Notes: a model not told the origin generated them from the letters alone. 64,000 nt of DNA from Pseudarthrobacter sp. ATCC 49987 (GCF_009928425.1 NZ_JAABNS010000001.1:3286001-3350000); one strand, 5' to 3'; positions 26,205 to 35,362 are shown, counted from the first letter of the stretch. Made by a program: numbers and translations.

Positions 26205-27584
26205 GTCAGGGCGCCACGTTCCGCGCACGAGACCGACATCCGGCGTGAAGCCCCTCCATGGGTAAGGTATCTTCTCGTGATCCCCGGTGGCGACAAGGTC
26301 ATCCACGGGCTGTCGCTCCCGGATGAGGAATGTCAGGACCCTAAACCGTCGGGTTTTTTTCCGTCCTTGCGAGCAAGCGGTGTCCTCAAGCGACATGCGG
26401 AAGGCCGCTGCCAACCGGTGGTTCCCATCCAGCACCAGCCGTTTTGTCTTGCCGGTCCCCTCATCAAGGCAGAGTTCGTAGGCGAGAACGCAGACTGTGG
26501 GCGACGACTGCGACTCGAGCACGTGGCCCAGGTTGGCGATGCCCTTGGTGCGCATCCCATGCGGCAGGTTGCCGTGTTCGAGCGCGTTCGGCCACAGCGG
26601 GGTTGATGCATTGACTTGCAGCTTGTCGTACTGAGCCCTCTCATTGAGGCCGCCACCCAGTACATTGGCAGGTGCCGGCTGGCCATCGGCCATCTGCCGG
26701 ACGTACCAGGGGGCCAGCCACTCATGTGCCGCTGCGATATCGGCGAGCTCGACCTCGCAAGAGAGGTTCTCGGCATTTTTACGAAGGATCTCCCAATCGT
26801 GCAGGACAGTGAGCTCGTCCCGGTAGAGCATCTGCAAACGATCGAGGCGCCGGATGGTCTCTTCCTTCTCCGGACGGCTAATGTTGGGCCGCCGGGAGTG
26901 CCTCAACTTCGTGACGTCCCACACCGCTGAAAGAGGACGGCTTTCATGGATCGACAGATCCGGCCCGGCGTTCTCCCGCAGGTCGCGGCCAAGCAGCTCA
27001 ATGAAGCCAACGTGGTCCGCGACGGGCACCAAATCGGGATCTCGCAGACGACCCGCCTGTGTGAAGGCAAGCTTGTCTGTCTCGGCCACGACGCTGGCCG
27101 TTCCCTCTAATACCCGCGCCCAAACTGAGCGCGCCAGGCTATCGGAGTGCAAGAAGGTCGAGAATGCGAGATTGTTATAGGCGTCGCTGACCGACTTCGC
27201 GAGCTCCTTCTGCACCGTCGCTTCCGCGTACGGGTAGTGCTGCAACGCCGCCCGCGCGTCTGCCGCCACTCGCAGCGATGCTGCCTCCGACCCCGCGAGG
27301 CTGCGTGCGCTGCTCATAGCCAGCCGTCCGGCGGACGTGATGAGGTCGGCATTGGCCAACGCCTCAGCACGCTTCTGCGCGTTGCTGTTAACCTGCTGGG
27401 CCAGAAAGAAAAAATAGACGCCAAGCAGGAGTGAAATGGTGAGGTTGAACCAGTCTGCAATAGTCCAATTGTCGGAATCCACGGCCTTTACGACGGCGGC
27501 GGCGACGACGATTACGCTGATGAGCAGCAAACCCATCACGAGGTAAGCAACGCGCCGCCCAAAGTGTTGTCCCGCGCCGCGCAT
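26127..27584 (-). CDS. Membrane-anchored protein with a ParB/Srx-like DGNHR motif
   Basis: 485 residues, family not recognised. Two N-terminal transmembrane helices (VAYLVMGLLLISVIVVAAAVV and a second through LLLGVYFFFLAQQVN) are followed by a helical, Ala-rich region that may be coiled coil (about 65-160). The C-terminal cytoplasmic part carries LVLDGNHRLAAAF at about 385, like the phosphate-binding box of ParB/sulfiredoxin-fold proteins. The ATG at 27584 has GGGG 5-8 bases upstream; the frame remains open far upstream without a better start. A kinase-like gene diverges 72 bp away. The region looks slightly less GC-rich than its neighbours, perhaps acquired. Confidence 0.6.
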   Translation of the reverse strand: MRGAGQHFGRRVAYLVMGLLLISVIVVAAAVVKAVDSDNWTIADWFNLTISLLLGVYFFFLAQQVNSNAQKRAEALANADLITSAGRLAMSSARSLAGSEAASLRVAADARAALQHYPYAEATVQKELAKSVSDAYNNLAFSTFLHSDSLARSVWARVLEGTASVVAETDKLAFTQAGRLRDPDLVPVADHVGFIELLGRDLRENAGPDLSIHESRPLSAVWDVTKLRHSRRPNISRPEKEETIRRLDRLQMLYRDELTVLHDWEILRKNAENLSCEVELADIAAAHEWLAPWYVRQMADGQPAPANVLGGGLNERAQYDKLQVNASTPLWPNALEHGNLPHGMRTKGIANLGHVLESQSSPTVCVLAYELCLDEGTGKTKRLVLDGNHRLAAAFRMSLEDTACSQGRKKTRRFRVLTFLIRERQPVDDLVATGDHEKIPYPWRGFTPDVGLVRGTWRPDLPAVEGLEGLRDSPFQDKIVLDGRP

Positions 27585-27656
27585 GGTGTCCCCGTTCGTC
27601 CGCCCGCAAATGCCCCGTATGTTAGGGAGATCATAGTTGGACAACGGGGCATACAC

Positions 27657-28628
27657 GTGAACGAACCAGGTAAAGGACTCATTGCTGCAATTGAGGAGCA
27701 GCGTCAAGTCGTTGCGATGCACGCATCGGAAGACATGCCGGCCTTCGAACGAGTTGTAGAAGTCCTGCCAAAGTTGCAGACGCAGCTGGGTCTTGGCCGG
27801 TTTCTGGGCGCGCTGGCCGTCGATCACAAGCCCAGGCTGCTCTACCGCTTCCTCCTCACGAAGGGCTCGCCCGTCGCAGTGCCCGGGTCCCAGGTGGTTC
27901 TCAAGGTCTATGGGGACCGCCCCCGGGGCGAAGGGCCGCTCCAGCAGGCCTGGCGGGCCAGGGGCCTGGATGTTCCGAGGCTGGTGTGCGGCGAGGCCGG
28001 CGATTGCAGCTGGTTGTTGATGGAGCACCTGGAACTGCGTCCGGCCGCGACCGTCCTTACCGATCAGTTGGCGCTCGTGGACCAACTGGCAAACATGGGC
28101 AGGACCATGCACCGTCCGATCCGCGATGTGGAGTCGCTGCTTCGACCTCTCGACGAGGTGATGGTCCCGCGTTGGAAAGAAGCGGTGGCCTCACTCCTTG
28201 GATCCGGGCAGAACGTTCCCTCCTCGTGGCTGGGCAGGGCCGCTGCCGCATACGCCAGCGGGAGAGGAGTTCCCCTGCACGGCGATATGGCGCCGGCCAA
28301 CCTGGGCAAAAGTAGGAGCGGGCGCTTGATCGTCTTCGACGCGTCAGCGCTTCAGGGCGCCGCCTCCTTCGACGCGGCGCGATGGTCTGCGCGGGCAGGC
28401 CCGGGGGGAGTTGGACCCGAAGCTCTTCTCAGGCGTTGGATATCTGTCGAGAACCTGCCGTCGGATCGGGAGCCGTGGGACCTGCTGGCTGCCGAGTGCG
28501 TGTTGGAAGCCGGCTCACGCGAGATCGTTCGGTCGCGCGGCTCGCTGGGGAGCCTCCGGTTGCCCCAAGGAGTTGCTGCGGCCGGTGTATCGGAGCTGCT
28601 CACCGTTGCCTCCAAACAGTGGTTTTGA
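27657..28628 (+). CDS. Aminoglycoside-phosphotransferase (APH)-like kinase
   Basis: 323 residues. It shows the APH/choline-kinase pattern: an N-lobe lysine in VVLKVYGDR (about 85), the catalytic loop LHGDMAPANLG (about 207-217), and the Mg-binding Asp in IVFDAS. The physiological substrate is unknown; many such proteins phosphorylate small molecules other than antibiotics. The GTG at 27657 is preceded by GGGG 8 bases away; an ATG at 27717 is an alternative. It diverges from the DGNHR membrane protein, which makes the two likely partners. Confidence 0.65.
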   Translation: MNEPGKGLIAAIEEQRQVVAMHASEDMPAFERVVEVLPKLQTQLGLGRFLGALAVDHKPRLLYRFLLTKGSPVAVPGSQVVLKVYGDRPRGEGPLQQAWRARGLDVPRLVCGEAGDCSWLLMEHLELRPAATVLTDQLALVDQLANMGRTMHRPIRDVESLLRPLDEVMVPRWKEAVASLLGSGQNVPSSWLGRAAAAYASGRGVPLHGDMAPANLGKSRSGRLIVFDASALQGAASFDAARWSARAGPGGVGPEALLRRWISVENLPSDREPWDLLAAECVLEAGSREIVRSRGSLGSLRLPQGVAAAGVSELLTVASKQWF

Positions 28629-28772
28629 GTCACAGTGTGTTGTGCGGTGGACTCGGTTGGACCCGGATTCCCGGCAATTTGCGCAGGGTTGGTTCAGTCG
28701 CAGGTCCCTTTGTGGGGTATCTAACACAGCCCGCCGGGGAATGGAGCCGGACCCCTGGGGGTTGTGGCGATC

Positions 28773-29492
28773 ATGAAGATTGAAATCTGGTCCGACGTCG
28801 CGTGCCCCTGGTGCTACATCGGCAAACGCCGCTTTGAAACGGCCCTCGCGGCCTTCCCGCACCGCGAGTCTGTGGAGGTGAAGTGGCGCAGCTACCAGCT
28901 GGATCCGTCCCTGCCGGACCACTACGACGGCACCGAACTGGACTACCTGAGCACCCGCAAGGGCATGGCCCCGGCTGAGGTCGCAGGAATGTTCGCGCAC
29001 GTGGCAGCGCAGGCCAAGGGCGAGGGCCTCAACTACCGCTTCGACGACGTCGTAGTCGCCAACAGCTTCACCGCCCACCGGCTGATCCACTTGGCCGCCA
29101 CGCACGGGCAGCAGGACGCCGCGAAGGAACGCCTGCTCAGCGACCACTTCGAGCGGGGCCTGGACATCGGCAGCCGGGACTACCTGACCTCATTGGGGCT
29201 GGATCTGGGGATCGGCGCCGCCGAACTGGACGAACTGTTCACCACCGACAAATACGCCGACGACGTCCGGCTGGACTTCGAGGAAGGCCGCGCGCTGGGC
29301 ATCACCGGCGTCCCGTTCTTTGTGATCGACCGCAAGTTCGGGCTCTCCGGCGCCCAGCCCGCCGCGACGTTCACCACCGCCCTTGAACAGGCCTGGCAGG
29401 ACAGCCGCCCGCTCGAGATGGTCAGCTCAGCCGGCAGCAGCGACCCCACCGGAACCGCAGCGGCCTGCGGCCCGGAGGGCTGCGCCACCTAA
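28773..29492 (+). CDS. DsbA-family oxidoreductase, FrnE-like
   Basis: 239 residues, thioredoxin fold with helical insertion. The active site is SDVACPWCYIGK with CPWC at 11-14, and the cis-proline loop is GITGVPFFVID. There is no signal peptide, so it is cytoplasmic like FrnE of Deinococcus and related polyketide-associated isomerases. The C-terminus carries an additional CGPEGC pair, plausibly a second redox pair. GGGGG lies 11 bases before the ATG at 28773; an upstream GTG at 28764 would be too close to it. Confidence 0.88.
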   Translation: MKIEIWSDVACPWCYIGKRRFETALAAFPHRESVEVKWRSYQLDPSLPDHYDGTELDYLSTRKGMAPAEVAGMFAHVAAQAKGEGLNYRFDDVVVANSFTAHRLIHLAATHGQQDAAKERLLSDHFERGLDIGSRDYLTSLGLDLGIGAAELDELFTTDKYADDVRLDFEEGRALGITGVPFFVIDRKFGLSGAQPAATFTTALEQAWQDSRPLEMVSSAGSSDPTGTAAACGPEGCAT

Positions 29493-29552
29493 AGATTGCA
29501 GCAGCCCGGCGACAAACCGCGTTTTGCTGACAGATCGCGCTAAAGTGTCCGT

Positions 29553-30191
29553 ATGCCCAGGATTTCGGCCGCGAGCAACGCCGCCCAACGCGCCGAGACC
29601 CAACGCCGTATCCTGACTGCGTTCGGCGAGCTCCTCTTCACGCACGGCCTGCCGGGGCTGACCATGACCGACGTCGCACGGCACGCCCGGATCGGCCGCA
29701 CCGCCGTGTACAACTACTACGCGGACATCGAAGAGCTGCTCATCGCCTATGCGCTGGACGAGACCGAGCGCTTCCTGGTTGACCTGAGGGAGTCCCTGGA
29801 TTCGCTGGAAAACCCGGTGGACCGTCTGGCCCTGTATGTGCGCGCCCAGGTCGAGGACCTCAGCCGGCGCCACCTGCCGCCCGGCCCCGCGATGGGCGCA
29901 GTGCTCTCCCCAGCGTCGTTCGCGAAACTTGCCGACCACGTCGGGGAGCTCAGCGTGCTCCTGCAGGGCATCCTGCGGGACGGAGTCGCCCAGGGATACC
30001 TTCCGGAAGCGGACATCACCCAGCTCGCGCAGCTCATCCACGGCACGCTGTCCTCCAGCGCCGCACGGGGCGACGGCGCTGGCGAGGACTCCGGGGCGGA
30101 GGCCCGGCTGGCCCGCACTGTGCGCTTCGTCCAGCTCGGCGCCGGCGCACGGTTCGACGACGACGGCCGCCCCCTCCGCCTGCATTCCTGA
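29553..30191 (+). CDS. TetR-family transcriptional regulator
   Basis: 212 residues. The N-terminal HTH spans about 12-60 (RRILTAFGELLFTHGLPGLT, then ARIGRTAVYNYYADIEELL). The ligand domain is helical and unassigned. It follows the FrnE-type gene by 60 bp in the same direction, so it may control that gene or its own transcript. It converges on the LytR_C gene. Confidence 0.88.
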   Translation: MPRISAASNAAQRAETQRRILTAFGELLFTHGLPGLTMTDVARHARIGRTAVYNYYADIEELLIAYALDETERFLVDLRESLDSLENPVDRLALYVRAQVEDLSRRHLPPGPAMGAVLSPASFAKLADHVGELSVLLQGILRDGVAQGYLPEADITQLAQLIHGTLSSSAARGDGAGEDSGAEARLARTVRFVQLGAGARFDDDGRPLRLHS

Positions 30192-30223
30192 CGCCCGGGG
30201 ACGGGCCGCGCCGGCGGACGGGG

Positions 30224-30901
30224 CTAACTGCCGGCGGGTGACGCCGTCGGGGTCACGGTCCCCGGCTCGTCCACTATCCGCCGGCCCTCGCGCGGGCAGC
30301 TGAGCTGGCCGGGCGTCTGGTCGACCAGTTCCGGCTTCGCGAGTTCCTTGAAGTCTCCGGTGAGGATGACGTCCACGCTCGGGTCTGTCCGGGCGTCCTG
30401 GAAATAGTCCGAGCCCGGCAGGTTGCGCTGCACACTGAACGCCGCCGACTGTCCGGCAGCGCCGGACACGACCAGCGCCACCCCGCGGTAGCCCGACGTC
30501 GTGTTGGCGACGGCGCCGACCACGAACTTGCGGGCCACGAACTCGTCGGCCACCGTGCGGGCCAGCCCCGGACGGGACGTGGAGTTGAAGACATTGAGGT
30601 TGATCTTCTCCGGCGGCGTGTAGTCAAAGCGCGCCTCCGGGCAGACGGAGGCCGCCGCCGCCTGGCTGCGCTCCGCCGTCGGAACCTTGATCTGGCCGTT
30701 CATGATCGCGAGGGCGACCACAATCGCGGCGGCAACCAGACCGACGAGGAGCACCAGGACGACGCGGTGCAGGATGCGTCGCCGCATCCTGACGGGATTG
30801 TCGTGCAGTTCGTCATCCTCCACGAAGGCGGCCCGCAAGTCCGAGCCGGTAATGACCTGGTGCCCGTGCAGGACGGTGACGTCCTTCGGCTTTCTAGCCA
30901 T
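30224..30901 (-). CDS. LytR C-terminal-domain membrane protein
   Basis: 225 residues. A cytoplasmic N-terminus (about 45) is followed by one transmembrane helix VVLVLLVGLVAAAIVVALAI and an extracellular LytR_C domain beginning INLNVFNSTSRPGLARTVAD. It is a stand-alone LytR_C without the LCP transferase domain. These are common in actinobacteria and presumably act near the cell wall. The ATG at 30901 overlaps the preceding 99-residue gene by 8 bp, so the two are co-translated. Confidence 0.85.
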   Translation of the reverse strand: MARKPKDVTVLHGHQVITGSDLRAAFVEDDELHDNPVRMRRRILHRVVLVLLVGLVAAAIVVALAIMNGQIKVPTAERSQAAAASVCPEARFDYTPPEKINLNVFNSTSRPGLARTVADEFVARKFVVGAVANTTSGYRGVALVVSGAAGQSAAFSVQRNLPGSDYFQDARTDPSVDVILTGDFKELAKPELVDQTPGQLSCPREGRRIVDEPGTVTPTASPAGS

Positions 30902-31193
30902 TTATCACCAGCACGCGCGCGTGGATCGCCGTGCGCTGGTGCAGTGCGGTCCGGACGGCGCGGTGCAGGCCGTCCTCCAGGTAGAGGACGCCGCGGTATT
31001 CGACGACGTGCGGGAACAGATCCCCGAAGAACGTGGAGTCTTCTGCCAGCAGTGCCTCGAGGTCGAGCGTGCGCTTGGTGGTCACCAGATCGTCCAGCCG
31101 GACTGGTCGCGGCGGCAGTGCCGCCCAGTCCTTGGGCGTGCTGTAACCATGGTCGGGGTACGGGCGGCCCTCGCCCACGGCTTTGAATATCAC
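30894..31193 (-). CDS. Small conserved protein with DGLHR (ParB-like) motif
   Basis: 99 residues. YLEDGLHRAVRTALHQR at 72-88 resembles the ParB/Srx phosphate-binding box. GYSTPKDWAALPP and LVTTKRTLDLEALLAED precede it. Homologues with this layout are, as I recall, widespread in Micrococcaceae, but I can give no confident function. The start is a GTG at 31193 with a weak ribosome site. It is coupled to the downstream LytR_C gene by an 8-bp overlap. Confidence 0.7.
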   Translation of the reverse strand: MIFKAVGEGRPYPDHGYSTPKDWAALPPRPVRLDDLVTTKRTLDLEALLAEDSTFFGDLFPHVVEYRGVLYLEDGLHRAVRTALHQRTAIHARVLVING

Positions 31194-31372
31194 CCTGCAA
31201 GCCTAAGGAACTTGGACGGCCAAAGGAATCCACGACTCCCGCTGCCGGGAGGTTGTAGCCAAACGGTAACCATTTGTCACACCATCTTGTCCTTACTGTC
31301 ACAGCCAAGACCTTGCCGGCGGCGCAGTCCACACCACATGCAAAGACGCCTGCAGGCTGGGAGAATGGGGAC

Positions 31373-32287
31373 ATGACAACTCCCGAGACCTCAGCTTCCC
31401 TCTCGCCGTCGGCTCCTCCGCTGGCGCTGTTGCTCGACGTCGACGGTCCTGTGGCCAGTCCCGTCACCCGCACGGTGCAGCCGGCGATCATCGCGGACCT
31501 GCTGGCGCTGGCCGCGGTGGGAATCCCGGTGATCTTCAATACGGGCCGCTCGGCTGCATTCATCCGCGAACAGGTGATGGAGCCGATGATCGCGGCGGGG
31601 ATGCCGGCCGGCACCCTGATCCATGCCGTGTGCGAGAAAGGTGCTGTCTGGTTCAGCTACACCGCCACGGGCCCCGGGGCCGTCCATGTCGATCACGAAC
31701 TGGCCATCCCGCGAGCGTTCGGGGACGACGTGCGCCGGCTTGTGGCCGAGGATTACGCCAGCCACATGTTCTTCGACGAAACCAAGCAGGCCATGGTCTC
31801 GGTCGAGCAGCACATCGCCGTCGAGAACTCCGACTACCGGGCCGAGCAGCAGCTCTTCGACGCGGATGCCATGGAACTGATGGCACGGCATGGCCTCGGA
31901 GTGGTGCGCCTGGACCACCACGCCCCGGACTCCGATGACCGGATCGATTACCGCGTGGATCCGACCATCATCTCCACCGATATCGAGTCGGTCCGGCTCG
32001 GCAAGGACCTCGGCGCGAGCCGGGCCGTCGAGCTGCTGGCGGCGCAGGGCGTCAACCCGCAGGCCTGGCGCACGGTGGGCGATTCCCGGACCGACTACGC
32101 CATGGCCGACTGGCTGCACCACAACGACCACCCGGTGAAACATGTCGATGTCCGGCCCGCCGACGGCGTCCCGGTGAAACCGTACGAGGTCCTCACGGCG
32201 GCGGATCTGGGGCTGGGCGAGGACGTCATCCACGACGACGCCGGGGCCGCTTTCCTGCGCAGCTGGCGGCTGGCCCTCCTGGGCTGA
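31373..32287 (+). CDS. HAD-superfamily hydrolase
   Basis: 304 residues. Motif I is LLLDVDGPVASP, motif II FNTGRS, and motif IV GDSRTDYAMADWLH, with an intervening cap domain (about 90-190). Cof-type phosphatases with this length act on sugar phosphates; the substrate cannot be read from sequence. The ATG at 31373 has a GGGG stretch 5 bases upstream. It is divergent from the small DGLHR gene, with a 179-bp shared regulatory region. Confidence 0.88.
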   Translation: MTTPETSASLSPSAPPLALLLDVDGPVASPVTRTVQPAIIADLLALAAVGIPVIFNTGRSAAFIREQVMEPMIAAGMPAGTLIHAVCEKGAVWFSYTATGPGAVHVDHELAIPRAFGDDVRRLVAEDYASHMFFDETKQAMVSVEQHIAVENSDYRAEQQLFDADAMELMARHGLGVVRLDHHAPDSDDRIDYRVDPTIISTDIESVRLGKDLGASRAVELLAAQGVNPQAWRTVGDSRTDYAMADWLHHNDHPVKHVDVRPADGVPVKPYEVLTAADLGLGEDVIHDDAGAAFLRSWRLALLG

Positions 32288-32408
32288 ACCAGCGGGCCGA
32301 ACCCTCGCGGAACCACGTGTTCCGGGGGGTGGACGATGGGCTCTGGCGGCCCACACTGGCGGCGTTTCAGCCGCGGATAATCCAGGCGATTTTGGGGCGG
32401 ACGTTATC

Positions 32409-34043
32409 ATGCAAGTAGGGACACATTCACGCAAAGAATCACGGAGAATCGAAATTACAGACGCATTGGTCCAGGACGAGATCTACTACGGCAGCCAGGC
32501 ATCCGTTGATGCCCACGATGAGGTTACGTCCGCGGCTGCCGTGGCGAGATTCCGGACACGCCAGGACGTTGTGCGCCGGCGGGGCCGGTATGGCCTGATC
32601 AACGAGAACCGCACGCCGTACCAGGCCATGGTCGAGGATTTGATGTTCATCCGGTCAGTGCTTGACGCCGCCTGCCTCGACTATCTCCTGGTCCGCGGCA
32701 ACAACGACAGGCCTGTCATCGCCGTGGACTGGAAGGACCGCAAGGAACTTCGCGGCGCTCTCGTGGAGGCCTGCCACGACGAGCCCTTCTACTCGATGAG
32801 CGTCGACGCCAAGAAGAAGTCCTCGGTGCTGGTGGCTGACGGCGAACTCTCCCCCAACCGGCAGTCCCGGATCTTCCGGCTGTACCGTCCCCGGGTCGAG
32901 CCGGAGGGCGGCTTTGAGTTCGGCGCCTCGGCCGGCGTGCAGCTGGAACTGTGGAGTTTCGAAGGTGACCAGCTGATCCTCCCGATCGAGAACTCGCTGA
33001 CCCGCCGGACGCTGCTGGCCCAGGACGCGGTCCGCGGCACGGTGGAGCGGTACGGCCACACGTGGCCCACGATCGAGAACATGTTCGCGGACCACGCCAG
33101 TGACATCAGCTTCGACATCGATCTCGTCTTCTCCTGGGTGGACGGCAGCTCCCCGGAGTACATCGCAGCGCGGCGCGCACGGATGGCCGGCGTCGTGGTG
33201 GGCGAAGGTGACGACCACGAGGCCCGCTTCCGCCAGATCGACGAACTCAAGTACGCGCTGCGCTCGGTGTACATGTTCGCGCCCTGGATCCGCCGGATCT
33301 TCATCGCCACGGACTCCCCCACTCCCGCATGGCTGGCCGACCACCCGGGAGTGACGATCGTCCGCAGCGAGGAGTTCTTCGCCGACCCGTCCGTGCTGCC
33401 CACCCACAACTCGCAGGCGGTGGAGTGCCAGCTCCACCACATCGAAGGCCTGTCCGAGCACTTCCTGTACTCGAACGATGACATGTTCTTCGGCCGCGCC
33501 GTCGGGCCGGACATGTTCTTCACGCCCGGCGGCATCACGAAGTTCATCGAAGCGGAGACCCGGATCGGGCTTGGGGACAACGACGCCGAGCGCAGCGGCT
33601 TCGAGAACGCCGCCCGCGTGAACCGCAAGCTGCTCTGGGACCGGTTCGGCCGAATCACCACCCGACACCTGGAGCACACGGCTGCTCCGCTGCGGCGCAG
33701 CGTCGTGGCCCGGATGGAGCAGGAGTTTCCGGCCGAATTCGCCAAGACGGCGGCCAGCACCTTCCGCGCGGCCGACAACATCTCGGTGACCAACTCGTTC
33801 TACCACTACTACGCGTTGCTGACCGGCCGGGCCGTCACCCAGACGGCGGCAAAGGTGCGCTACGTGGACACGACGGCCAGGGCCGGACTGAACTACCTGC
33901 CCAAGCTGCTCGCCAAGCGGAACATGGACTTCTTCTGCCTCAATGACGGAAGCTTCCCCGAGGTTGCGGCCGAGGAACGGGCCGAGCTCGTGACGGACTT
34001 CCTGGAGAAGTATTACCCGATCAAGGCGCCCTGGGAAAAGTAG
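32409..34043 (+). CDS. Stealth-family sugar-phosphate transferase
   Basis: 544 residues. All four Stealth conserved regions are present: CR1 DLVFSWVDGSSPEY (about 240), CR2 DELKYALRSVYMFAPWIRR, CR3 EHFLYSNDDMFFGRAVGPD (about 350), and CR4 FFCLNDG near the end. Stealth enzymes transfer hexose-1-phosphate onto capsule or wall polymers. There is no capsule cluster here; it is flanked by a HAD hydrolase and an IS110 element. The ATG at 32409 has no strong Shine-Dalgarno (GGGGCGG 12 bases upstream). Confidence 0.92.
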   Translation: MQVGTHSRKESRRIEITDALVQDEIYYGSQASVDAHDEVTSAAAVARFRTRQDVVRRRGRYGLINENRTPYQAMVEDLMFIRSVLDAACLDYLLVRGNNDRPVIAVDWKDRKELRGALVEACHDEPFYSMSVDAKKKSSVLVADGELSPNRQSRIFRLYRPRVEPEGGFEFGASAGVQLELWSFEGDQLILPIENSLTRRTLLAQDAVRGTVERYGHTWPTIENMFADHASDISFDIDLVFSWVDGSSPEYIAARRARMAGVVVGEGDDHEARFRQIDELKYALRSVYMFAPWIRRIFIATDSPTPAWLADHPGVTIVRSEEFFADPSVLPTHNSQAVECQLHHIEGLSEHFLYSNDDMFFGRAVGPDMFFTPGGITKFIEAETRIGLGDNDAERSGFENAARVNRKLLWDRFGRITTRHLEHTAAPLRRSVVARMEQEFPAEFAKTAASTFRAADNISVTNSFYHYYALLTGRAVTQTAAKVRYVDTTARAGLNYLPKLLAKRNMDFFCLNDGSFPEVAAEERAELVTDFLEKYYPIKAPWEK

Positions 34044-34052
34044 CCAGGCGGT

Positions 34053-34082
34053 CGGCGGGAGCGGCCACGAGCCGGCCCGCCG
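34053..34082 (+). terminator. Hairpin after the Stealth gene
   Basis: CGGCGGG (34053-34059) pairs with CCCGCCG (34076-34082), with an internal GGC/GCC-rich loop, 9 bp after the stop. There is no U-tract. Confidence 0.5.
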
Positions 34083-34120
34083 TCGCCCCTGTGCGGGTTC
34101 CGCTAGACGATATGAAGTGT

Positions 34121-34255
34121 GGTGGGCCGGTCCTGATGTAGGACTGGAACCTCGGGTTCAAAGAGGTTCGTGGGTTACCGGTCCGGGTCTTCCCCCGCAT
34201 ACCTGCGGGGGTGTGGACTGGCAGAGCCACATTTGAACGTCTGAAGGTTCCAGCC
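34121..34255 (+). ncRNA. Candidate IS110 bridge RNA (left-end leader)
   Basis: Three successive hairpins lie in the leader: GTCCT/AGGAC (34130-34144), GAACCTC/GAGGTTC with a 9-nt loop (34147-34169), and CCCCCGCA/TGCGGGGG with a TACC loop (34192-34211). In the IS110 group the 5' non-coding end encodes the bridge RNA whose loops pair with target and donor DNA. The target-binding and donor-binding guide sequences cannot be assigned without related copies. Confidence 0.45.
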
Positions 34256-35362
34256 ATGAATAAGCGTACTTACGTCGGTTTGGATGTCCATGCGCGCAGT
34301 GTGAAGGGCTGCGCGATCGACCGTGAAACGGGCGAGATCCTGAGGCAGAGCCTGGCCGCCAACGATGCCGGGGTCGCCGAGTGGGTTTCCGGGTTGCCGG
34401 GCCCGGTCCTCGTTGTCTATGAGGCAGGGCCAACCGGATTCGGATTGGCCCGGTTACTGGTCGGTGCAGGGATCGAGTGCCTGGTTGTGGCGCCCTCGAA
34501 GCTTCAGCGGCCGCCCGGGGACCGGGTGAAGACCGATGCGCGCGATGCTGAGCATCTGGCCCGGTTGGCCCTGCTCGGACAGATAACGTCCGTGCGGGTT
34601 CCGGGCCGTGCGGATGAAGCAGCCCGGGATCTGGTGCGTGCCCGTGAGGACGTCCGCGCGGATTTGATGCGGGCCAGGAACCGCGTTTCCAAGCTCCTGC
34701 TGCGCCATGGCCTGGTCTACTCCGGCGGCCATGCCTGGACCGACGCCCACCACACCTGGCTGCACCGGCAACGATTCGATGACCCTGCCCTGCAGGCCGC
34801 CTACGAGGCCGGGCTGGAGACAGCCGAGCTGACGCTGGACCGCAGGAACAGGTTGGACGCGAAGATCACGGCCCTCGCTGCGACCGACCGCTACGCCCCC
34901 GTGGTCCACGCTTTGATGTGCCTGCGCGGGATCTCGGTGCTCACCGCTTTCGGCCTCGCGGTGGAGATTGGTGACTGGACCCGCTTCACCGGCTCTACGA
35001 TCGGCGCGTATCTGGGTCTGGTTCCCTCGGAGCATTCATCCGGCGCTTCCCGGTCCCAGGGCGGGATCACTGAAACCGGCAACATCCATGCCCGCCGCCT
35101 GCTGGTCGAGGCCGCCTGGCACCATCGCCGCCCCTACACCCATGCCAGCCGGGACATGCGCGCCCGCTGGGACGCAGCCGATGAGGTCTCCCGGGTCCGC
35201 GGCCATCAAGGCAACCACCGGCTGCATCACAGGTGGGACCAGTTCGAAGCCAGGCACAAACGCCGGGTCATCGCTAACGTCGCCGTCGCCCGCGAACTGG
35301 CTGGCTGGTGCTGGTCTCTCGCCGCCCAAGTCCAACGGGAGCAGCCATGGACCGATGAATAG
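34256..35362 (+). CDS. IS110-family transposase
   Basis: 368 residues, apparently intact. The N-terminal RuvC-like DEDD domain starts TYVGLDVHARSVKG, with VVYEAGPTGFGLAR and KTDARDAEHLARL. The C-terminal transposase_20 domain has LMCLRGISVLTAFGLAVEIG, then AYLGLVPSEHSSG with the conserved serine nucleophile region and GGITETGNIHARRLLVEAAW. The ATG at 34256 follows a structured leader. The gene is probably active or recently active. Confidence 0.93.
   Translation: MNKRTYVGLDVHARSVKGCAIDRETGEILRQSLAANDAGVAEWVSGLPGPVLVVYEAGPTGFGLARLLVGAGIECLVVAPSKLQRPPGDRVKTDARDAEHLARLALLGQITSVRVPGRADEAARDLVRAREDVRADLMRARNRVSKLLLRHGLVYSGGHAWTDAHHTWLHRQRFDDPALQAAYEAGLETAELTLDRRNRLDAKITALAATDRYAPVVHALMCLRGISVLTAFGLAVEIGDWTRFTGSTIGAYLGLVPSEHSSGASRSQGGITETGNIHARRLLVEAAWHHRRPYTHASRDMRARWDAADEVSRVRGHQGNHRLHHRWDQFEARHKRRVIANVAVARELAGWCWSLAAQVQREQPWTDE

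Noticed and set aside
26330..26370. A7 run within the membrane-protein gene as a slippery frameshift site
   Set aside because: The zero frame continues correctly through conserved-looking sequence, the phase is not the canonical X-XXY-YYZ, and the shifted frame stops at once.
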